From positions 1 through 62,725 of the forward strand of contig NZ_JTHP01000035.1 of the NCBI RefSeq assembly GCF_000943545.1: 62,725 nucleotides of DNA. Direction: 5' to 3'. This document shows positions 37,382-45,395 of this stretch, in pieces. The notes below the pieces were generated by a model. The model ran no database searches and had not been told where the DNA came from. It saw only the letters and a program-made list of their open reading frames with translations. The DNA comes from Paenibacillus terrae (GTDB lineage Bacteria > Bacillota > Bacilli > Paenibacillales > Paenibacillaceae). Each line of letters begins with the position of its first letter. The stretch's first letter is position 1. Made by a program: the position numbers and the translations under genes.

Positions 37382-37836
37382 TCATGTAACATTCGCTAAT
37401 ACGGAGGCTATAAGTTTGAACTTCTTCAACTGTTGGCTAGCGATTAAACGCCGATATTGATGGTTATTTTGCGCAGATATTGAAGATAAACTCGATGCTT
37501 TGCCCCCTTTTGCGCCCGATCCATGCTGATGAACTCGCACAATCGTGGCATCAATCATCACGCTTTCCTCATCGGAATCCAGCGAAACGTGTTTTAACAC
37601 TTCATCCCAAATCCCTGCTTTCTGCCAGCGTCGAAAGCGGGTGTAGACAGATTTCCAATTGGGAAAGAAATCGGGCAAATCACGCCAAGGGGCGCCTGAA
37701 CGGGCCACCCATACATGGCATTCAACATGATTCGATTGTCCACTGCAGGACGTCCTCCTTGTGGTTTTCGTTCAGGTGGAAAAAGATCTTGAATCTGCCG
37801 CCATTGTTGATCTTGAATTTCATATCGTGTGCTCAT
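37382..37836 (-). pseudogene. IS5-family transposase, frameshifted N-terminal fragment
   Basis: N-terminal IS5 transposase sequence in two frames: YEIQDQQWRQIQDLFPPERK to the AMYGW region in one, then ARSGAPWRDLPDFFPNWKSV through DATIVRVHQHGSGAKGG in the other. A single T appears to be missing at the join (TATGGGTGG instead of an expected TATTGGGTGG). The DDE core after AKGG is absent, replaced by unrelated sequence. IS427-type elements can use programmed frameshifting, but the truncation makes this copy non-functional. Confidence 0.8.
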
Positions 37837-37890
37837 TTAATGGTTTTAACCAATATATTCCTACTTAAACACTTTGAAGACACGCCCTAG

Positions 37891-37902
37891 TAGCTGCCTT
37901 TT
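37891..37902 (-). terminator. Right half of the interrupted terminator
   Basis: TAGCTGCCTTTT, complementary to 35549-35560. It was the terminator stem for the convergent MFS gene before the mobile unit separated the two halves. Confidence 0.7.
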
Positions 37903-37921
37903 ATTCATCAGTTATCCTCTT

Positions 37922-39097
37922 TTATTTCAATTTTAACGTAATCAAAAAAGTAATCCAGAGAATACAACAGCCTGCTATGAATGGAGCGAATATATTTGCA
38001 TCAAATAAAAATCCAGCTAGAGTGGGACCCAGGATATTCCCAATACTCATATAGGCATTATTCATACCAGCAACATAACCTTGTTCACTCCCTGCCATCT
38101 TCGATAATTGTGTATTAAGGGCTGGACGAAGCATTGCAGTGGCAAAGAAAATACCGGAGGTTACAAGGAGGATACTCCAAAAATCTTTAGCAAATAGAAA
38201 TAAAATATACGCAAATGAAGTAAAAAGAAGCGATCCTTTGATCACCCTTTTTTCACCAAATATATGGATGACTTTAGCAACCAATAATGCCTGCATACTG
38301 ACTCCGATCACAGCACCTACGGTCAGTATGATTGAAATATGTTCCGGTGAGAATTGGAAGCGATTCGTTACATATAATCCAAGAACAGATTCAAAATTAG
38401 CGAGTCCAAAGGTCATCACCAGAACAAGTACAAAGAGCATCGCATATTTTGATTTCAACGATCTCACATATTGTTTGAAAATAGATTCCCTCTGAATCAC
38501 CCTTGCCCGCGCTGCTTTCATTTGTTCTTTCGATAAACTTTCAGGTAAACAAATCATTGGAAAAATAACTGCAACAATAGCGGCACCCGTCGCTGTATAC
38601 AACGGCACCCTCGTTCCATACCCTGCAAGAAAACCACCAAGTCCAGGTCCAATGACAAATCCGAATGACATGGCTGCGGCAAGCAGACTATTTCCTTTGG
38701 CGCGTTCTTCGGTTGTTGTAATATCAGCTACATATGCCATCATTGGCGGAACAATCAAGGCTGCTGCCACTCCTTCCAGAAGTCTTGAGGTATAGAGCAT
38801 CCATAGCTCATCTCCAATAGCAAAGATCAATTTAGCTACAGCAAAAACAATGACACCTACGATGATGAATGCTTTTCTTCCATACCGATCAGACAGTTGT
38901 CCAGTCATTGGAGATAGCAGGAACTGTGTCATACCATAAGCTGCTACTAATAACCCTATCGACTGCCCACTGGCTCCAAATTCGATGATGAGTTTCGGCA
39001 GGATAGGAGTAATTAAACCAACGCCTATCATAACAATGAATATATTAATCATCATAATTGCGAGTATTTTTTTAATACAAAAAACCTCCTTATCCAT
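37922..39097 (-). CDS. MFS drug-efflux transporter (Bmr/NorA/TetA-type)
   Basis: 12-helix multidrug antiporter, about 391 aa. ILAIMMINIFIVMIGVGLIT and PILPKLI open helix 1; the MFS loop is SPMTGQLSDRYGRKAFIIV, and motif C is in FVIGPGLGGFLAGYG. The start is uncertain. ATG 39097 has no ribosome binding site, whereas AAGGAGG lies exactly 8 nt before an in-frame ATT codon (39076) that would give the usual MKKILAIMMIN N-terminus. The frame is also open upstream to TTG 39154. That ribosome binding site is in a hairpin of a four-segment leader, so expression is probably attenuated. Confidence 0.85.
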   Translation of the reverse strand: MDKEVFCIKKILAIMMINIFIVMIGVGLITPILPKLIIEFGASGQSIGLLVAAYGMTQFLLSPMTGQLSDRYGRKAFIIVGVIVFAVAKLIFAIGDELWMLYTSRLLEGVAAALIVPPMMAYVADITTTEERAKGNSLLAAAMSFGFVIGPGLGGFLAGYGTRVPLYTATGAAIVAVIFPMICLPESLSKEQMKAARARVIQRESIFKQYVRSLKSKYAMLFVLVLVMTFGLANFESVLGLYVTNRFQFSPEHISIILTVGAVIGVSMQALLVAKVIHIFGEKRVIKGSLLFTSFAYILFLFAKDFWSILLVTSGIFFATAMLRPALNTQLSKMAGSEQGYVAGMNNAYMSIGNILGPTLAGFLFDANIFAPFIAGCCILWITFLITLKLK

Positions 39098-39251
39098 TGG
39101 TTTCTGGATAGGAGGCAGACGTACGAAAACAAGAAGATACACTGCTCCTGTCAAAGAAGCACTGCTCTTATCGTTAATCCCAAAAGCCTACACTAATCCT
39201 ATCCAGAAAATTCGTAAGATTACGATTTTTTCTTTGGTGGAATAGGATTAG
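39085..39251 (-). promoter_or_regulatory. Four-segment attenuator-like leader of the efflux gene
   Basis: On the minus strand in 5'-3' order: S1 CTAATCCTATTCCA (39251-39238), S2 CTGGATAGGATTAG (39206-39193), S3 CCTCCTATCCAG (39115-39104), S4 TGGATAAGGAGG (39096-39085). S1 pairs with S2, S3 with S4, and alternatively S2 with S3 over 9 bp. S4 contains the ribosome binding site. This is the layout of erm/cat-type translational attenuators. Confidence 0.6.
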
Positions 39252-39338
39252 TAGATCATTAGCTTAAGGTCACCCTTTCGATACTTTATTGATTATTATC
39301 GTAACATTAATGTCTTGATAAGGCAATGAATGGATAAG

Positions 39339-40619
39339 TCAGAAGAATCCAACGCGTCCTTCGGCCACATTTTTTAACCAGTCCTGCTTACGGCTCTTAT
39401 CCAGCTCGCCTCGCATACCTTTAATAATCAACTCAATATCTGTTTTTCCACTCTCATGCCATTCCAGAGCAGTGCTGACATACAGCTCGCCGAGCTGAGC
39501 CAGGGAGAAGCCGTCAGTCATCGCTGCCGCATTCTGTGTACCTGTCTCTCCTGCAAAAACAAGGAAGTTGCGCAGCTTGAGATACGCTAATCGCAGCGCT
39601 TCGTCAGGCAAACTGATTTCATAGGCGCGATCGAAACGACCTGCCCGGTTCATCAGACCCGGGTCAATTTTTTCGGGATAGTTGGTCGTTCCGATCAGGA
39701 AGATACCCTCCTTGGAAGTAGCGCCATCCAGCGTATTCAGGAAAAAGGAACGAACCTCCTGCGGCATGGAATCAATATCCTCAATGACCAGTACCATAGG
39801 AGCCAGACGGGTAGCCGCTTCGAACACCTCTTTGACCGATTCACTGGTTGTATACTCCGTAATTTGCCAGTAGGCGGCCGGGCCCGGTACGCTGCTCGCA
39901 ATAGATTTAACAAGCGTCGTTTTCCCGTTGCCCGGATGGCCATACAGCAGAATACCGCGTTTGTATGGAATATTATAAGTCTGATAGAAGGTACGATCTG
40001 CTTCAAAAAACTGATCGAGTGAACGGAAAATATCGCGCTTGATTTCCGCTTTCAAAATAACGTCATCCCGCGTAATGGCACGGGTAATCGGCTCCGCCTG
40101 CCGGGATAATCCGCGGCTTGTGTCCGTAAAGACGGTGACCCGCTTCATGTTCTGCTTGCGTTCACGCCCACGTACCCCCGCGAGGAAGCCTTGCAGTTCC
40201 TGATCGCCTGTCGCAAATACGTAATCTTCATTGTATACGCCATTCTCACGAAAAAAGGGAACCCGCGCCAGCGCGATGCCCCACTTGGGATAGGCGAATA
40301 CATTATTACGCATCGACAGGTGCACGCCGTACTCTGGAGTCGGCCCGTCATCGTCATATTGGATGGTGCGTTCCTCCAGGCGATCAAAGACCCGTGCCAC
40401 ATGCTCCAGATCCGGGCTGCCTGAACGAATGTCCTCCTCCAGCAAGTCCCAATACTCAATATTGGGATCGTCGCTGGCATACAGCTCATATTTTACGCCA
40501 TAGCGATTATATAGGGCTTCACTGATGCCGTCGATCAGACGGGCATAAGCGGCATAGCCCGTAATGCGCCCATCCGTATGTTCATCAAATTTATAAATAG
40601 CCGGTGTATCTATACTCAA
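39339..40619 (-). CDS. AAA+ ATPase, downstream partner of RtcB
   Basis: 426-aa ATPase. AAA core at about 190-380: Walker [17 protein letters not shown], Walker B VLVIEDID, sensor region [11 protein letters not shown] and the second region of homology [13 protein letters not shown]. The N-terminal 180 aa ([16 protein letters not shown] and continuing) is a family-specific domain. The TTG start lies 1 nt after the rtcB stop, with AAAGGAG inside the rtcB end, so the two are coupled. The function is presumably remodelling connected to RNA ligation by RtcB; that is inference. Confidence 0.85.
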   Translation of the reverse strand: MSIDTPAIYKFDEHTDGRITGYAAYARLIDGISEALYNRYGVKYELYASDDPNIEYWDLLEEDIRSGSPDLEHVARVFDRLEERTIQYDDDGPTPEYGVHLSMRNNVFAYPKWGIALARVPFFRENGVYNEDYVFATGDQELQGFLAGVRGRERKQNMKRVTVFTDTSRGLSRQAEPITRAITRDDVILKAEIKRDIFRSLDQFFEADRTFYQTYNIPYKRGILLYGHPGNGKTTLVKSIASSVPGPAAYWQITEYTTSESVKEVFEAATRLAPMVLVIEDIDSMPQEVRSFFLNTLDGATSKEGIFLIGTTNYPEKIDPGLMNRAGRFDRAYEISLPDEALRLAYLKLRNFLVFAGETGTQNAAAMTDGFSLAQLGELYVSTALEWHESGKTDIELIIKGMRGELDKSRKQDWLKNVAEGRVGFF

Positions 40620-40620
40620 A

Positions 40621-42078
40621 TTATTTGGCTCCTTTCAGGGCGGCTAGCGGCTTACATTTGGCTACAACGGCTGCGAGTCCTGCCCCGGTGACACTTTCAA
40701 TAATATCATCTACATTTTTGTAGGCTTGGGGAGATTCGTCGAGAATGCTTTCCAGCGATGACTGATTGACCACAATCTCGTCGTCTGTCCCTACACCAAG
40801 TGCTCCGGCAAAATCGTCCACACTTACGAGCCGTTTGGTCGCAGAGCGTGAACGGATACGGCCCGCTCCATGGCAAATGGAGTGGAAGTTATCCTGCCCG
40901 CCCGGCAGACCGACCATAATATAGGAGGACATCCCCATAGAGCCGGGAATCAAGGCCGGATGTCCTGTTTCCCGGTAAGGTTTTGGATTGTCGGGATGTT
41001 CGGCTGGAAGGGCGCGGGTAGCCCCTTTACGATGCACAAACACGTTACCGTGATCCGGGTGGGATTCCTCCCAACCATAATTGTGCATCAGATCGTACAA
41101 GGTGCGCAACTCGCACTTTGTACCAAAGACATCACGGAAGGCTTCACGCACGGAAAAAGCGATCAAATGTCGGTTCACCACCGCATAGTTCAGCGCCGAG
41201 TACATCATATTGATGTAATGTGCAGCTTCGGGATGCTCCAGGGGGGCAAATACCAACCTTGGATCAGAGGTTCCAAGCCCAAGGCGACCCATTGCTTTGG
41301 CAATGGCAGACGAGCTGGTTTGGCTGACCGCTCCACCCCAGGCACGTGATCCGGAGTGGACCATAACGGCAACCTGACCGTCGAACATCCCCCAGGCTTC
41401 GGCTATTTCACGGTTGTGCTCGGCAATCTCAATCGCCTGAATTTCAACGAAATGATTGCCTCCACCCAGCGTGCCGAGCTGTCGGTGAGCCCGGTGCCAC
41501 GTGCGATCTTCGACAAGATTGAGTACCTCTTCATCAAATGAGAACTTACTGTGTTCTACATGGGTGAGTGAGGTGGATTTTTTAGGCGTGTAGCTGTCCG
41601 GAATATATTTATTAGGTAATCCATGCAGACCCTTACGTACAATATGCTCCAGCCGGATATCTGAATAATGTCCGCGCTGGTGGGCTTCCATCGGCAAATA
41701 TTTATCAATGGTCTTGACCAGCTTGCGGCGCAGCTTGGTTTCCTTCAAGGCATCCTTGTGCAAATTCGTCAGGTGTACGCGCATGCCGCAGCCGATATCG
41801 CTGCCGACGATGGAGGGAGATACATAGCCGTCCTCCATTCCCCATACCGCTGTCGTGCCGATGCAGGTTCCGACGCCTACATGCACATCCGGAGTATAGC
41901 CCATATAGCGGATACCGGGAATTTGTAAATTGTTATTAGCCATCTCGAACACCTTGTAATCCAGCGAGGAGAAAAGCTGCTGAGAAGCATATACGGTCAA
42001 ATCGCCAGCCGGAAGCTTCATAAGATGGCTGTAAGGTCCCTTTTCTAAGAACGAGTCTGTTGTGTGTTGTATATTCAT
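40621..42078 (-). CDS. rtcB: RNA-splicing ligase RtcB
   Basis: Joins RNA 2',3'-cyclic phosphate or 3'-phosphate to 5'-OH ends with GTP and Mn2+. 485 aa, typical length. Motifs: [15 protein letters not shown] (metal-binding Asp/Cys), [57 protein letters not shown], and [15 protein letters not shown] with the histidine that is guanylylated. It leads an operon with an AAA+ ATPase. There is no RtcA or RtcR beside it. A separate leader transcript with its own terminator ends upstream, at 42171-42203. Confidence 0.95.
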   Translation of the reverse strand: MNIQHTTDSFLEKGPYSHLMKLPAGDLTVYASQQLFSSLDYKVFEMANNNLQIPGIRYMGYTPDVHVGVGTCIGTTAVWGMEDGYVSPSIVGSDIGCGMRVHLTNLHKDALKETKLRRKLVKTIDKYLPMEAHQRGHYSDIRLEHIVRKGLHGLPNKYIPDSYTPKKSTSLTHVEHSKFSFDEEVLNLVEDRTWHRAHRQLGTLGGGNHFVEIQAIEIAEHNREIAEAWGMFDGQVAVMVHSGSRAWGGAVSQTSSSAIAKAMGRLGLGTSDPRLVFAPLEHPEAAHYINMMYSALNYAVVNRHLIAFSVREAFRDVFGTKCELRTLYDLMHNYGWEESHPDHGNVFVHRKGATRALPAEHPDNPKPYRETGHPALIPGSMGMSSYIMVGLPGGQDNFHSICHGAGRIRSRSATKRLVSVDDFAGALGVGTDDEIVVNQSSLESILDESPQAYKNVDDIIESVTGAGLAAVVAKCKPLAALKGAK

Positions 42079-42110
42079 ATGGTTGGATAGTTCCCTTCTT
42101 CATGTAAATA

Positions 42111-42128
42111 AGGATTTTGCAAAATCCT
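42111..42128. repeat. Perfect 18-bp palindrome upstream of rtcB
   Basis: AGGATTTTGCAAAATCCT, fully self-complementary, 33 nt upstream of the rtcB start. It could be a regulator site or an RNA hairpin. Confidence 0.5.
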
Positions 42129-42170
42129 GAAATCTAAAATTACTTACAAATTAAGCTTTAAAAAAGAAAA

Positions 42171-42203
42171 TAAAAAAAGCCGCAGACTTGTCGTCTACGG
42201 CTT
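42171..42203 (-). terminator. Terminator of a leader transcript upstream of rtcB
   Basis: On the minus strand AAGCCGTAGAC, 5-nt loop, GTCTGCGGCTTTTTTT: a classic hairpin with T run, about 93 nt before the rtcB start codon. Confidence 0.85.
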
Positions 42204-42279
42204 CCTGCACCGAAAGTGTCATTACACGTCATGATCTATACATCATTAATACGTAAAATAACCTGTTCTTCCAATAGCA

Positions 42280-42336
42280 TTAAATACAGAAAAAAGCCTG
42301 GTTAATCACGCCGTCAGACAGCGCGATGTCACCCAT
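42280..42336 (-). CDS. Possible 18-aa small ORF, coupled to the 30-aa ORF
   Basis: ATG overlaps the previous stop (TGATG). Product MGDIALSDGVINQAFFCI. Support is only the overlap and its place on the leader transcript. Confidence 0.3.
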   Translation of the reverse strand: MGDIALSDGVINQAFFCI

Positions 42337-42428
42337 CATGTCGCCCGAACGGGGCCGATGAGACGAAAATTCATATATATGGTTTTGTCATGCTGCCTGT
42401 CTGTCACCATCATGTAAAGCTCAGTCAT
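42336..42428 (-). CDS. Possible 30-aa small ORF in the rtcB-upstream transcript
   Basis: Begins MTELYMMVTDRQHDKTIYMN. AAGGGGG lies 9 nt before the ATG, a sigma-A promoter (42463-42492) is upstream, and a terminator is downstream. The two small ORFs may be one gene joined by frameshifting, a leader peptide pair, or coincidental frames in an sRNA. No family is recognised. Confidence 0.4.
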   Translation of the reverse strand: MTELYMMVTDRQHDKTIYMNFRLIGPVRAT

Positions 42429-42462
42429 GTCTGTCGGCCCCCTTTTCCTAAAGTTAATTGCT

Positions 42463-42492
42463 ATGTTAATGGAAACCTGTGGAAGCTGTCAA
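42463..42492 (-). promoter_or_regulatory. Sigma-A promoter of the rtcB-upstream transcript
   Basis: On the minus strand TTGACA (42492-42487), 18 nt, TAACAT (42468-42463). It drives the small-ORF leader and perhaps rtcB by read-through. Confidence 0.7.
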
Positions 42493-42653
42493 CCCTGAAA
42501 ACAGGGAGAATGGAAAGATGTGACTTTAATCATAGTGAAGTGTGAGCTAGATCATAGTTCAAATGACCCAAACCTGTTATTGTCTAAATATTCAAATATT
42601 CAGAGATTGTTGATGGTTTACAGGACAATTTTTGTGAGGGGGACGGAGCAAGC

Positions 42654-42983
42654 ATGGAAGGGGATCTCCAGAAGTTTAAGGCCGACTTTTTCAAAGCATT
42701 GGCTCACCCTCTGCGCATCCGCATTCTGGAGGTGTTGAGTGAAGGGGAGCGGAACGTAAATGAGCTACAGACTGCGCTCGGTTCCGAAGGCTCTGCCGTA
42801 TCGCAGCAGTTGGCCGTGTTGCGCGCCAAAAATTTGGTGAGCAGCATCAAGGAAGGCACGACGGTCGTTTACTCGTTGCGGGACCCGCTCTTGACGGAAC
42901 TGCTTGCGGTGGCGCGGCAAATTTTTGACAATCATCTGGTCGAAGCGATCTCGTTGCTGGAGGGTATACGGAACGAGAAGTAA
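42654..42983 (+). CDS. ArsR-family transcriptional regulator
   Basis: Winged-helix repressor, 109 aa. LAHPLRIRILEVLSEGERNV, then NELQTALGSEGSAVSQQLAV and LRAKNLVSSIKEGTTVVYSL are the ArsR HTH and wing. No cysteine pair (CxC) of the ArsR/SmtB metal sites is present in the recognition helix, so the signal may not be a metal. It sits 30 nt before the SulP transporter gene in the same direction and probably controls it. A GAGGGGGACGGAG purine stretch precedes the ATG. Confidence 0.9.
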   Translation: MEGDLQKFKADFFKALAHPLRIRILEVLSEGERNVNELQTALGSEGSAVSQQLAVLRAKNLVSSIKEGTTVVYSLRDPLLTELLAVARQIFDNHLVEAISLLEGIRNEK

Positions 42984-43013
42984 TGCTACTACAGAAAAGA
43001 AGGGTTACAGAGG

Positions 43014-44798
43014 ATGAAGTGGATGGGAAGGTTCGAGGGATATAACGCAGGAGCTTTGCGAAAGGACCTGATTTCCGGAAGTATCGTGGCAATTGTGGCC
43101 ATTCCGCTGGGTATGGCGTTTGCCATTGCATCAGGAGTAAAGCCGGAATACGGGCTGTACACGACCATTGTGGCAGGAGTTTTGGTTTCACTGTTAGGAG
43201 GGTCCAAATTTCAGATTGGCGGACCTACGGGCGCTTTTATTCCGATTTTGCTGGCTATTGTCATGCAGTACGGTTATGAGAATTTGCTCATAGCCGGTTT
43301 TATGGCGGGGATTATGCTCATCTTAATGGGCGTGCTGAGGCTAGGCGCGTTAATTAAGTTCATCCCCAAGCCAGTAACGATTGGCTTTACGGCGGGCATT
43401 GCCGTGACGATTTTCAGCGGTCAGATTGCTAACTTTCTCGGCTTGCGCGGAGTAGAGCGGCATGAAACGTTTCTGCCTTCTATGGCAGAGCTGATCCATC
43501 GCCTGCCTTCACTGAATGTGTACAGTATTCTGACGGCGGGTATCTGTCTTGCCGCCCTCATTCTGGTGCCTAAAAAATGGCCCAAGGTACCCGGTTCACT
43601 CGTGGGCCTGCTCTTATCCACGCTGGTGGCAGTCTGGCTTTTTCCAGGTCAGGTGGCAACGATCGGCTCCGCATACGGCGCAATTCCGGCATCTCTGCCT
43701 GAGCTGCATGTTCCAGGCGTGACCTGGGACCTAATTGTGAAGCTGCTGCCGCCCGCACTTGTCATCGCAATGCTGGGAGCTATCGAATCCCTGCTTTCGG
43801 CGGTGGTTGCGGACGGCATGACGGGAGCCCGGCATAACAGCAATCGTGAGCTGGTTGGACAGGGTATTGCCAACTTGCTTACACCGCTATTTGGCGGCAT
43901 TCCTGCGACGGGGGCGATTGCGCGCACAGCCACAAATATCCGCAGTGGTGCCGTGTCTCCCATGTCGGGTATTGTACACGGCTTGGTTGTGCTGCTTATT
44001 CTGGTGGTTTTTGCTCCGTATGCATCCAATATTCCGTTGGCGAGTATGGCTCCGGTGTTGATGGTGGTCGCCTGGAATATGAGCGAGCGCAAACATTTTG
44101 CACACATTCTCAAGACGCGGACAGCGGACTCTATCGTACTGGTTGTCACCTTTTTACTGACAGTATTTACGACGCTGACCACGGCTGTTGAAGTAGGTCT
44201 GATTCTGGCCGTTGTGCTGTTCGTCAAGCGTATGAGCAGTGCACTTTCAGTGGATAAGGTACTACCCGATCCTTCCGTTAAGCATGAAAAAGTCGGTGCC
44301 CATATGGTTACAGAGCAGCATGATTGCCCACAGGTGGCGATTTATAGTGTGGAAGGCCCTCTATTTTTTGGTGCCGCTTCGGCATTGGAAAATTCGGGGA
44401 TGGGAGGTCAGGCTGGTCATAAGCAAGGGATTTTATTGTTGCGTATGGGTAAGGTTCCCTTTATGGATATAACAGGAGAGTCTAACTTTACCGCATTGAT
44501 TCAGAAATATCGTAAATCCGGTGGAACGGTGCTTGTTTCTGGCCTACAGCCGCAGCCGCAGACATTACTTCACAAAACCGGATGCTACGACATGATCGGA
44601 CACGAGCATTTTTTCGAGCATACAGGAGAAGCCCTCACGGCAGCCATAGCACTGGTGGATCGGGATACATGTCGCGGGTGCAGGCAGATGGCTTTTCGGG
44701 AATGTACCGCCCTATGTGGCAGATCGCAAGCACTATCAAAACCATCCATTTCGGATGGAGCGGTTCCGGTTCCCATGCCTGTAAATAGCGGCAGATAG
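43014..44798 (+). CDS. SulP-family anion transporter with STAS domain
   Basis: 594-aa membrane carrier of the SLC26/SulP family (sulfate, bicarbonate or other anions). N-terminal GYNAGALRKDLISGSIVAIV, then VAIPLGMAFAIASGVKPEYG, the GGPTGAF signature and about 12 helices to residue 420. A STAS domain at about 440-560 (QVAIYSVEGPLFFGAASALE). The C-terminal tail is unusual: DTCRGCRQMAFRECTALC, four Cys in a zinc-like spacing. It is in an operon with the ArsR gene, 30 nt apart. The substrate cannot be told. Confidence 0.92.
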   Translation: MKWMGRFEGYNAGALRKDLISGSIVAIVAIPLGMAFAIASGVKPEYGLYTTIVAGVLVSLLGGSKFQIGGPTGAFIPILLAIVMQYGYENLLIAGFMAGIMLILMGVLRLGALIKFIPKPVTIGFTAGIAVTIFSGQIANFLGLRGVERHETFLPSMAELIHRLPSLNVYSILTAGICLAALILVPKKWPKVPGSLVGLLLSTLVAVWLFPGQVATIGSAYGAIPASLPELHVPGVTWDLIVKLLPPALVIAMLGAIESLLSAVVADGMTGARHNSNRELVGQGIANLLTPLFGGIPATGAIARTATNIRSGAVSPMSGIVHGLVVLLILVVFAPYASNIPLASMAPVLMVVAWNMSERKHFAHILKTRTADSIVLVVTFLLTVFTTLTTAVEVGLILAVVLFVKRMSSALSVDKVLPDPSVKHEKVGAHMVTEQHDCPQVAIYSVEGPLFFGAASALENSGMGGQAGHKQGILLLRMGKVPFMDITGESNFTALIQKYRKSGGTVLVSGLQPQPQTLLHKTGCYDMIGHEHFFEHTGEALTAAIALVDRDTCRGCRQMAFRECTALCGRSQALSKPSISDGAVPVPMPVNSGR

Positions 44799-45395
44799 CT
44801 CTCTCTGAACTCTTCTATTGGAGTGCAGAACGACTGCCGAAAAATCTCTTTTATTTTTACGATTAGCAGGGCACTATCAAGAATAGCACCTGCTCGTAAA
44901 AACGGAAGAGGTTTTTTGTTTTCGAAGAAAAAGGGAAAAAATTCAAAAAAATGCTTGTATATCTGTTTTTATGACATTATACTAGATTCAAAAGATACCA
45001 TTTGTATCATTCTTTTGTTTTAATTTGGCTTTTAATGCACAGATATTAAACTCCTCGATAACTTCTGGCTTCCTACCCTACTTTTTTCTTCACGTTTTTC
45101 TCTTACTTTTTCCAAAGCGATATAAGCTGAATTTTGAAAATTTACATGGGGACGGACATAGTAGGTAGATGGGTGCTGTACAAGTGCCAGCGATGCCTTT
45201 GTCCCAACAGTGTACTGTTTCTCTCGGTCCTGCACCCTTGGTTGTTCACCACAGAATCATGACCTATGGATTCCATGCTAGAATCTATATTTTTGAAGGA
45301 GGTGAGGGCCAAAGGCTATTTTGTGAGCTTTTCACGCGGCTGTCGGCAGGTTGTTCTTGAGAACCACAAAACCAAGTAAAGGGAGATGGAAAGTA
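44799..45395 (+). promoter_or_regulatory. Intergenic region with terminator-like hairpin and subtilase promoter
   Basis: A long imperfect stem (TTTTTACGA-TAGCAGG with CCTGCT-CGTAAAAA, 44855-44906) may end SulP transcription. A sigma-A promoter TTGTAT-N17-TATACT (44955-44983) starts the subtilase transcript, leaving a leader of about 400 nt with no recognised element. Confidence 0.6.
44955..44983 (+). promoter_or_regulatory. Sigma-A promoter of the first subtilase gene
   Basis: TTGTAT, 17-nt spacer ATCTGTTTTTATGACAT, TATACT. The same word order and almost the same spacer occur at 47181-47209 in front of the second subtilase. Confidence 0.75.

Larger units (their letters stand above)
35594..37886 (-). 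mobile_element. IS5-like (IS427-type) unit with cargo: SDR, TetR and truncated transposase
   Basis: 2,293 bp bounded by perfect inverted repeats GGCGTGTCTTCAAA (35594-35607) and TTTGAAGACACGCC (37873-37886), flanked by a CTAG target duplication on both sides (35590-35593, 37887-37890). The right end encodes the N-terminal part of an IS5-type transposase with a frameshift. The left end keeps about 100 nt of IS-like end sequence. The middle carries a divergent SDR/TetR pair in place of the rest of the transposase. Confidence 0.75.

Noticed and set aside
37382..37836. An intact transposase made by programmed frameshifting
   Set aside because: The catalytic DDE region is missing, so no frameshift can restore function.
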